Positions 56,098 through 64,000 of a stretch of 64,000 nucleotides of DNA are shown in pieces; position 1 is the first letter of the stretch; every line of letters starts with the position of its first letter. The notes beneath the pieces were generated by a model. That model had not been told where the DNA came from and did not search any database. It was given only the letters and a program-made list of their open reading frames with translations. A program made the translations under genes and the position numbers. The DNA is taken from assembly GCA_030789695.1 (NCBI GenBank), contig CM061139.1, positions 102,780,037 through 102,844,036 on the forward strand, in the 5' to 3' direction. This DNA is from Scilla litardierei (Eukaryota > Streptophyta > Magnoliopsida > Asparagales > Asparagaceae).

Positions 56098-56445
56098 TAC
56101 CCAAGGAGAAAATTTCCTCTTAGTAGCATGAAATCCACACATTCCTCCTTATTTATTTCTTCGATCCAAACCGTTCCTTTTGATCTTCATGTTCTACAAC
56201 TCAAAACCATTAATTTTATAGTGAATCCAAGGAGTTTTGCATGTTCATCCTCCTGTTACAAGTTGAACAGTTTCAGAACAATAGAACTTTTTACAACGAG
56301 TGAATCGAGTGTCAAATACCCATATGGTTCACCTATATTTAGGGTTTTGAGGTTTTAGAATGTGTACAATAACTTAGAATTTTTTTTCAAAAAAGTCAGG
56401 GAATGGGGGCATGATCTAGCCAAGGAGTAAATTCCTCCTTGGTTA
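56098..56445. repeat. Candidate small inverted-repeat element
   Basis: Left side CTACCCAAGGAGAAAATTTCC and right side CTAGCCAAGGAGTAAATTCC, each partly self-complementary (CCAAGGAG..CTCCTTGG at 56417-56443). They may be ends of a MITE or a Helitron-like hairpin. The spacing is ~345 bp; no clear target duplication was found. Confidence 0.25.
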
Positions 56446-56657
56446 CTAACTTCCATATTCACACGCGCACGTACGCACGCGCGCGCACACACACACATGT
56501 ATACATACATAGAAAAAATTCACCAAAATACCCTGCCATTTCATTCTATTTTTACTAAAATACCGAACATTTCAAAACTTTCAAGTTAATATCATATCAT
56601 TTGCCTAGCAATCATGTTGGTACATATTGTCAGTATCTTCAAAAAGTACATCACATG
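56446..56657. other. Microsatellite-rich spacer
   Basis: An AC/GC alternating tract (ACGCGCACGTACGCACGCGC.., 56460-56500), then AT-rich sequence with no coding signal, ending in the TRIM target duplication acatg. Confidence 0.6.
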
Positions 56658-57314
56658 TGTGAGATATCAAATATAGTCCCACATTGGCTAGACATGGGGA
56701 TTGGTGGGTGTATAAAATATGGAATTGAATCTCCATTGGTATGAGGCCTTTTGGGGTGAGCCCATGAACAAAACCATGTGGGTGCCTTGTGAAGGACCCA
56801 GAGTGGACAATATCATACCAGTGTGGAGATTGAATTATGTCAAGTCCATATTTGTACACCAACAAGTGGTATTAGAACCAGGCCCCTAACTTAGTCGATG
56901 TGGAATTAAGGAGTTCTCGTGCCTGCTGCAGAGAGCTCCCAAGATGGTGCCATTGGATCCGTATGCCATGTGGAGTTGGGCTCTCGAGTGTTGATTTGGA
57001 CTTCACGTAAGGCGTTCGTTCCTCACGTAGTGAAGATGTGACTCGATCGATCAGACGTGTGTCACCCGTTGAGGGGTGACTATATGAGACTAAGTTTGAG
57101 GTGGAGACTATGTGATATCAAACATAGTCCCACATTGGATAGACAAGGGGAGTTGGATGGGTATAAAATATGGAATTGAATCTCCATTGGTATGAGGCCT
57201 TTTGGAGAGAGACCAAGAATAAAACCATGCGGGGCCTTGTGAAGGACCCAAAGTGGAAAATATCATACTAATGTGGAGACTGAATTGTGGAAAGCCCATA
57301 TTTGTGCCCTAGCA
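56658..57314 (+). mobile_element. TRIM, 657 bp, TSD acatg
   Basis: Two LTRs, 56658-56864 (207 bp) and 57111-57314 (204 bp), both TGTGA..CA with TATAAAATATGG inside. Primer-binding site TGGTATTAGAACCA at 56867-56880 (initiator tRNA-Met type). Polypurine tract TGAGGTGGAGACTA at 57097-57110. Perfect duplications acatg at 56653-56657 and 57315-57319. The 246-bp internal domain codes for nothing, so it must be mobilised by another element's proteins. Confidence 0.93.
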
Positions 57315-57319
57315 ACATG

Positions 57320-57866
57320 TTACCCATGTGATGTAATGTTGAAAGTCTTGATGTCTAATTATATGATTAAAATATGCAATTTAATATAATTTTTAATCTA
57401 CTTCCGTTCATTAGCTACTATAATTAATGCTTATTGGGCGCTTATTGGGGATATGAGATGGAAGATAGGATGAGGATGAATCCAAGATATGCTACATAAA
57501 AATTCTGTTGATGGGTTTAGAAGAAGTGAAAGAGCAGAGAAAGAGGATGCATCCAAAAGGAAAAAAGAAGCCCATCAGCAATATTTGACTATATCAAGAT
57601 GGGCTTCTCAAAAAATTTTATTGATGCATTGATAGTAATAGTAAGAGGAGGAGGAGAGGAAGAGGGTGAATCCAAGAGGAAGAGGAATCACATCAACGAT
57701 ATTTGACTATTTATCCTCTTCTTCTTCCTCCTTAAAATTTAGGTAGTCAAAATTTAATTGCTTTTTCTAATAGAATCCAAGAAGAGAATGAATCTTGATA
57801 TCTCTCTTTTTTATTTTTGATGTGTTCAATGAGAGAAAGATGAAGAAGAGAAGAAAGGAAATTGTT
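57320..57866. other. Unclassified sequence with a hairpin
   Basis: AT-rich and purine-rich tracts. GAAGCCCAT..ATGGGCTTC around 57567-57610 forms an interrupted hairpin; a related AATATTTGACTAT phrase recurs near 57698. No ORF or known element is recognised. Confidence 0.4.
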
Positions 57867-58889
57867 GACAAATAGGTTCCTGGTCAACAGTAACATGGGC
57901 TAACATGGACCCCTTCGATGAGGTGGAGCCTCGTCAACTGTTGATATGTGATCCTCGGTTGGTATAACTAGGGTCGGTAAAGGCTGAGCTTCGAGTGTCG
58001 GATCGGAGCTCGACCAATCTCACAGTCAAATATGGCGACCGTTCGACCATTCTGCTGGGTCGTACCTCAAACGACCTGCACCACAGAATGCCGTTAGGGG
58101 GGGGGGGGGGGGGGGGGGGGTCAAATTTGGGTTTCTACCCAAATCCCCTCAGATGCTTAAGTTAGTAATGGGCTTAAGAAAGGCTTGGGGCTGTCAAGAT
58201 CGACTAATGGGAGATCATCCTGATTCAGTCACCTCAAGCATTTGGAGGAAGAAATATAAGAGTGGAAGGAAATAAGTTTGTCAGAATACTTAGTATTTTG
58301 TACCTCTGGAGTCTGTCCTTCTTCTGTTTATCTTTTCTCTATTTAAAGATAGAAGCCTCTCCTCAGTGACGTTGGCGGATAACGGTCACCAATTATGGTG
58401 GCATGATCATTCCTCATAAGTAAGCATAACTGTTGTCCATTCCTCTCGCCATTTATGAACCCATAATCAACTACTTCCTCAAGTTTTGGAAGCTCAACAG
58501 GCAAATGACGTGCGGGTTTTGACAAGGCTAAGCGGTTAGCTCCTTTTATGGGCTTAATGGGCCTAGTAGGCCTAGATGTCATTTCTATAGGCTTTATTCT
58601 TCTCAGTGGCAATATTTCCCCTTCCTCGGGTGCTGGCCTAAGGATTCAAAAATGGCCCCCATCATTTGGACTCAAACAACTCGTCTGTTGAGGACAAGTG
58701 ATGTGATACCTCATTTATGCGACGTGACAGTTGAGGCAGGAGCATTTTAGTTTAAGTGCCAAAATCCCCCATTCTTTTGATTTGGGCTCTGCGTCGATTT
58801 AGAAACCAAGATAAGGACACGTTTGGATCATCTATATGTGTCCCTTGATGATGAGATTGGCATAGATAATCGTTAGATGTTCCTTTACT
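57867..58889 (+). other. Probable 5' region (LTR/leader) of a Tat-like element
   Basis: Non-coding DNA upstream of the Tat-like ORFs. It starts TGTTGACAAATAGG, a plausible LTR start. It contains a 24-G run at 58097-58120. No matching second LTR was found after the coding part, and no primer-binding site could be identified, so the boundaries are uncertain. Confidence 0.35.
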
Positions 58890-59700
58890 TTGATAAGGAA
58901 ATTGGGTGAAGAAAGCTTCATCGTCTCAGGCTTTCTGAATCATGCTTCATACTGTGACCTTTTAGCCATGGCTGCTTCTTCTTCCCCATGTGCCTCTGCT
59001 AGACCTTCGAATTCCACCCCTCAGAAAGATAAATGGAAAGTCATTGTCCCTGACATAGTCTCTGGCCAAGCTGCTCGAGTGGCGGCTGATCAGATTCCTG
59101 ATTTTCAAAGGAAATATGTAAGGCATGATTACCAGATTTGGCTGCCACTGGTGGAGGAGAGTCTCCACTCCCCTGGTGATTATGAAGTAGGTGTTTATGT
59201 AAAAGCTTTTCATCTTGGTCTTTAATTTCCCATGCACCCCTTTATGTTATGTGTACTCAGAACATTGGGCCTTTCCATTTGTGTTAATTGATGCCAAATG
59301 CAGTGGGGATCTTGGTCAGCTTCATCGCGATGTGCATGTCCAGTGGCGTTGAACCATCCATGAGATTATTTAAGTACTTTTTCAGAGTACCGCCTCCCCT
59401 GTCCTCGGGTTGGTACATGATCACCGCTCATCGAGACATGAAATTATTCAATGATCTTTCCAGCTCAAATCCAAAATGGAAAGAGCAATTTGTGTTCGTG
59501 GTATTCCCTGGCGAGGCCAGTTTCATCACTCAATGGGGGGTCTCAAACTTGCAATGAATGTAGATAAAGCCATTTCTGAAGAGGATGAGAAGGTTATTGC
59601 TCTTCTGTTGTGGTTTCCTGAGGGGAGTAGATCAACGAAGAGGCTTTTGTTTGATGAGATACTGCTCAAGACCGTGTGGGCGAAAGGTTGAATCCTTTGT
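58890..59700 (+). pseudogene. Gypsy-type gag-like protein (Transposase_28/PF04195-like), broken
   Basis: Plus-strand frames 58890-59225, 59288-59557 and 59476-59691 form one decayed protein. Key stretches are VRHDYQIWLPLVEESLHSP, FHLGL (stop) FPMHPF, VGILVSFIAMCMSSGVEPS, FKYFFRVPP and GWYMITAHRDMKLF then NPKWKEQFVFV. The order 'FPLHPF.., GVEPTLxLFxYFF, GWYYxxxR, KxWKxRFFFV' matches the 'putative gypsy type transposon' family seen in Tat-lineage and non-autonomous plant LTR elements. Stops at 59223-59225 and near 59285 and two frameshifts make it non-functional. The function in intact copies is thought to be gag-like. Confidence 0.75.
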
Positions 59701-61020
59701 CTGCCCTCATCATGCCTTTCTTCTTCTTGAATTTTCTTCCTTCTTTGTTGGTATGATCGGACAAGAACATCAGGCTAATACTGGTATGCAGGAAGTGCTC
59801 AAGGCTTCCATTCAAGAAGCTAAAAAGAATTTGTCTTCCCCTTAGACGAGACTTTTGGAAGGTGGATCAATTGTAGCTACCGAGGGCCTATCCCTGATGG
59901 TTCAAGGAGTCCCCCAGTCGTCCCAACCACTAAAGAGGAAAAAGAAGCACCTCTCGATTGAGGTTGAGAAGATCGAGACCAAGAAAAAGAAACCAAGGTG
60001 AAAACTTATTGTTGCAGACTCAGATTCATCTGAGTCAAACGTCATCATTTTTTTTGAAAATGGCTCCTGAATGAAGTCAGGCTCCCCTCCCATGGAAAAC
60101 ATTGTGGGAATTATCCTCATCTCAAGGGCCGCTTTTTCGTGAGGATTCCTAGCCCATGGGAGGTTTATTTCCTCAAGAGTCACTAGCCGAGGACATTCCT
60201 TCCGAGTTTAAGTCGATCCTTTTGGAAGATAGATCACCTCAAGATTCGGTTGAATGCTCCGAAGAAGAGCTTTTTCGTCCTATTTGCCTGGTAGAAAAGG
60301 GCGAATCGACTCTTTTCAGTTGTGGTACCACATCTTGACTCATCAAAAATTCGACCCTTCCTCGAGATAGGGCCGTCCTGGAAAGGGTTGACCACGAGAG
60401 GTTAACCACTTTAGCAATCCAAAGAGGTATCCATGTAAAAATTATCCACGTCCACTTTTTGTTTGTGACCAAGCATTGGAGTTAACGTTCTTGCTTATCT
60501 GTAGGCTATTTTGGCTATTGTCGAGTTATGTCGTCGCTCATTGACTGTGGCCAATTATGAAGCCACCCTATCCAAAAAGACGAAGTGGGCAGAATCTACC
60601 AAGATAGCCATTGAACAGGCGAAGGCAAATCTGCAACGATGGAAGCTTTGCAAGAATATACTTAAATCTCAGGGTGAGACAACTTGAGAAGGACTTCGAT
60701 GAATGCCGTACGAGGGAGGCTGTCCTTAAAATGGAATCCGATATTTGGCTACAAGAAGAGATTGCCCTGAGGGAGTAAGCAGAGGAACATCTGCTCGAGA
60801 AAAAGAAAAAGCGAGAGGCCAAAGAGAACGAGACTCAAACTCGATCATCCGTCGACTCTCAAGAACTTAATCTAAAGGAGATGGCAGAGAAAGCCGTTCA
60901 AGATTATAAGGTCAGTTTGTGTGATCGGGATGAATAGTACCGAATAGGCTTTGAACGTTGCCATCATGAGGTGAAAAAGTTGTTTCCTGCTCTACAGCTA
61001 AGCTCGACCAACTAACCGTA
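59701..61020 (+). pseudogene. Coiled-coil tail of the Tat-like protein, decayed
   Basis: Interrupted plus-strand frames continue the protein. There is an acidic/Ser-rich linker, then near 60505 AILAIVELCRRSLTVANYEA and TKIAIEQAKANLQRWKLCKN, later KKKKREAKENETQT, and finally YRIGFERCHHEVKKLFPALQL near 60940-61000. That last motif ('Y-x-x-GF-x-x-C-x-x-x-V-x-x-x-xP') typically closes these proteins. No zinc knuckle, RT or integrase follows. Confidence 0.6.
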
Positions 61021-61435
61021 CCTCTAGATGATGATGAGCCAGATAGTCCGTGGGACAAAGTCAGTCAGATACGACTATGGAAGTTGTCGTCACGGTTGGC
61101 AAGGCCATCGTTACGATGGATAAAGTCACCGAAGCAACTTCTTCAGTGGATCAGTGACATATTTTTTCGACCGAGGGAGGTGGCCAGTCTTAAAATTTTC
61201 ACCATCCCTTAAGTATTTTGTGCATTTTGTTTGTGTTAGGATGTAACTTTTTTGTAAAAGTATGAAAACGATTGCACATTTACAAAATTGTCTTGTAACC
61301 CATCGCTTAAGGAGCATGATCACTTATGTCGCTGGTTGGCCCAGTTCAACAAGTCAAACTTTTGTTTATAATGAGAACGATGATTGAGTTGTTGAACAAT
61401 GCTTCTTTAAATCGCAGAAGTAAGACATGGTTTTT
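61021..61435 (+). other. 3' untranslated region of the Tat-like element
   Basis: Non-coding. ACGGTTGGCAAGGCCATCG near 61090, then AT-rich sequence leading into the tandem array. No second ORF. Confidence 0.45.
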
Positions 61436-62270
61436 AGCAGCGAGAGGCGTGGACCCTTCATCGTTCGATTGTGAGGGGTGTCACCCCTTCATCTTATAGT
61501 TGACGACACGAGCCGTTAGGTATCAAGGGGATGACCCCTTGCCGTATATGTGATGATGGTTGTTTGGTGGCGAGGGGCATGTCCCCTTCATCTTACGACC
61601 GACGACATGGGTCGTTTGGTAACGAGGGGCATGGCCCCTTCGTCTACGACCGTTGACATGGGTCATTCGGTTGTGAGGAGCATGGACTTTTCGTCTTACG
61701 GCCATCAACAAGAGTCATTTGGTAGCGAGGGAGTGGCCCCTCGACTTACGTCCGACAAAGATGGTCATTCGGTTGCGAGGGGCATGGCCCCTTCGTCTTA
61801 CAACGACGACATGCATCATTCGATAGCGAGGAAATGGCCCCTTGACTTACGTCCAATGAACATGGTCATTCAGTGGTAAGGGGCATGGCCCCCTCGTCTT
61901 ACGGCTGACGACATGCATTATTTGGTAGCAAGGGGGTGGCCCCTCGACTTACATCCGACGAAGATGGTCGTTTAGTAGCGAGGGACATGGCCCCCTCGTC
62001 TTACAGTCGATGACATGGGTCGTTTAGCAGAGAGGGGGTGGCCCCTTAACTTACATCTGACGATGATGGTCGTTTGGTTATGAGGAGCATGGCCCCTCGT
62101 CTTATGGCTGATGACATGGGTCGTTCAGTAGTAAGGGGATGGCCCCTCGACTTATGCCCAATGAAGATGGTCATTCGATTGCGAGGGGCATGGCCCCTTC
62201 ATCTTACTTCCGATAAAAATGGTCGTTTGGTTGCGAGGGGCATGGCCCCTTCGTCTTACGGCCGACGATG
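61436..62270. repeat. ~52-bp tandem array with alternating unit types
   Basis: I counted 17 cores of the form GAGGGGCATGGCCCCTT or GAGGGGGTGGCCCCTCG. Unit A reads GGGGCATGGCCCCTTCGTC then TTACGGCCGACGACATGGG; unit B reads GGGGTGGCCCCTCGACTTAC then GTCCGACGAAGATGGTC. Through much of the array A and B alternate, giving a ~103-bp higher-order period. Each core is a short perfect hairpin (AGGGGC-ATG-GCCCCT). The ORFs on both strands (61523-62493) are repeat artefacts. Confidence 0.93.
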
Positions 62271-62469
62271 TCACTGTCACTTTTCGACCATATGTTTTTC
62301 GTGCGCGTACCTTCTTGTTCGTATGCGTATTTTTGTGACCTCCTCTTGTATCTCGAACGCATGAAGTTATATGTCGTTGTGACCCTCTGAGAGAGTACTT
62401 ATTTGTGGAATTTTTTGTGTATGTCATTTCATTAGTCGTTCTCCCACAAATCAGCTTTGAATGAAGGGG
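62271..62469. other. Sequence between array and next LTR
   Basis: AT-rich, non-coding. It ends GAATGAAGGGG, a possible polypurine tract for the following LTR. Confidence 0.4.
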
Positions 62470-64000
62470 TGTCGTAACTTTAGACTTCGACATTTGACCT
62501 TTTTATTTTTAGTTCCGTTTTTCGTTAGCCTAGCTCATGACTGACTATCTTAGTCTCGACCCTCTTGTCGACACGGTCGGCCCGATATTTTTCTCATATT
62601 TATCGGACACCGTTAGACCGACCTATCGACCTAATCACTTTCAACCCATACTTAGCCCTAATTAATTCAAATTCAAATCTTAATTAAACCTAATCAAATC
62701 CTTAGGATTTCATACGTATCATATGTTATTTCCCTAGCTATATGTCACACTCGTTGCACCCTCTCCCCCTCACACACACACTCTCTCCAATCAACACTAA
62801 ATCTACCCCATTCCTACCCTCACATAGCAAACAACCATTCATCAAATAAACTCATGCAACCTAGGGTTTCTCCAACCCATCAGCCGCCATCCTTCTTCCC
62901 AACCCACGGCCACCTCCATGCGTGAGATCCCATCTTGCTCCGGCCACCTCCGGCAAGCCCCATCACCGGACGTCCTCCTTCACCCCCACAAAACAACCAC
63001 ACTCTTTCCATTGGACTGTCGATCACCCACCTACACAAAGCTACCGATCACCTTGCTCCCACTTAAGCCACCAGCCTCCGGCCACTTAACAGCCCCTGCC
63101 CTCCTTCCCCAAACACTCAGGCCTGCCCTCTAAGCCCGAGCTGTCACACCCACTCCTCCCTTCCTCCATAGCAGCCGCATTCAGTCCCCCTTGGCCGAAC
63201 CACCTGCTCTTCATCAAACCGCACAGCCCTATAGAAACTCACGGCCACACCTTCATATAAAACTGCACCTTCCTTCACCCCTGCACCTCCCCGGCAGCCA
63301 TGCCCCCTTGATAGCTACCGTCGACCACCCTAAATATTGTCGTTCTTCCACCCCTAAGCCGACGGTTCCCAAGCCACCATCGCACAGCATCCCGGATCCG
63401 CTCTACACCCCGAACGGCCGATCTCTCCCATCTCCCCTAATCACATTAGGTCGAGACCCCCATTGCATAATTACCGCATGCAACCCATGGCAGACCGAGA
63501 TCTCCCTTGCTCGCTGTTGTTCGCGCGTCGTACTACCGTTGTCTCTAGTTGTAGCCGTACTTCGCTCGCTACCGGATCCAACCCCTGACGTCGCTACCCG
63601 ACGTCAGTGTAGCTCTCGCGTCGTGTTGAGGTATACCCCCGATCCGTAGGAATCCAAACACCGCATGTTTAAACAAGATAAAAATCATAATTTTATTGTT
63701 TTGGTTAAATCACTAATTTAAGATTAATAAATACAGGACTGTAGGCTGGACTGTTGATTTGAGCACATAGGAAGATCTGGACCATCGTTGAACTGAAGAT
63801 TACAGACGTTGTTTTCAGGCAAGTGAAACTTGCTCAGTTGATTGTTAGGCCATGTTTAGGCCATTCTGTGATTTTGTGTAAAAGAGACTAGGTGGTGAAA
63901 TGATTATCTCCTAGATGCCCATACTTGATCTTGCTTGACAACCAAGCTAGATCTGAAACCATACTTGATCTAGCTTGACAACGAATCTAGATCCGACACC
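62470..64000 (+). repeat. Probable chromovirus-type LTR, cut by window end
   Basis: Starts TGTCGTAACTTTAGAC after a purine-rich tract. AT-rich U3-like sequence follows, then a C-rich, CT-rich pseudo-exon block (62750-63650) with open but unrecognisable proline-rich frames (for example 63191-63649, 152 codons), then AT-rich leader with CAGGCAAGTGAAACTTGCTC. This layout matches the LTR at 21322-24451. CATACTTGATCTAGCTTGAC is partly repeated at 63921 and 63961. An alternative is the 5' exon of a real gene; no splice-defined coding sequence supports that. Confidence 0.4.

Noticed and set aside
61523..62493. ORFs on both strands of the 52-bp array
   Set aside because: They are read-through of a tandem repeat and are not conserved as proteins between units.
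63191..63649. Proline-rich 152-codon ORF as a host gene exon
   Set aside because: Low-complexity composition, no domain, no splice structure, and the same layout as the GC-rich leader of the chromovirus LTR.

Overview
This is plant nuclear DNA, and every stretch I can classify is made of transposable elements. I found no intact host gene, tRNA, rRNA, CRISPR array or bacterial-type feature. The evidence for a plant is the element set: Athila-type, Tekay/Del-type chromovirus and Tat-like Ty3/gypsy elements, Ty1/copia elements primed by initiator tRNA-Met, a TRIM, Helitrons ending in a hairpin plus CTAG, and a LINE with the plant zf-RVT domain. The number of nested insertions suggests an angiosperm with a large, repeat-rich genome. 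The species cannot be named from the sequence.

Layout. (1) 1-6551: a minus-strand, gag-only copia-like element with ~2.0-kb LTRs; its 3' LTR is cut by the window edge. It interrupts an older LTR (6552-6852 and 9051-9161), which also holds a solo LTR (6853-9045, TSD cagtc). (2) 9162-20210: a decayed minus-strand chromovirus pol, split between 11678 and 19425 by a plus-strand copia element (11679-19424). (3) 20215-54708: a minus-strand Athila-like element. It keeps a 5' LTR, RT, RNase H, integrase, an ORF1/env-like gene and a partial 3' LTR, but has no gag or protease. Nested in it are a gag-only copia-like element (44116-50798, TSD gagat), a non-autonomous chromovirus (21322-31201, TSD catat) carrying two Helitrons in one LTR, and a TA-rich microsatellite invaded by two more Helitrons and a 5'-truncated LINE. 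(4) 54714-57870: a plus-strand Athila LTR fragment with its primer-binding site, microsatellites, and a 657-bp TRIM with perfect TSDs. (5) 57871-62469: a decayed Tat-like element with a gypsy-type gag-like/coiled-coil protein and a ~52-bp tandem array in its 3' region. (6) 62470-64000: a probable chromovirus LTR running off the window.

The genes do not form a pathway; they are gag and pol parts of separate selfish elements. The more interesting signals are structural. Three LTR families carry palindromic repeat arrays directly upstream of their TATA boxes. The Athila array motif recurs inside that element ahead of the env-like ORF. The two gag-only elements share a hairpin spanning the polypurine tract/LTR junction and appear to lack the same central part of gag. 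A 4.3-kb Helitron carries what looks like a captured, intron-containing gene fragment. All domain calls come from reading motifs by eye; no database search was run.
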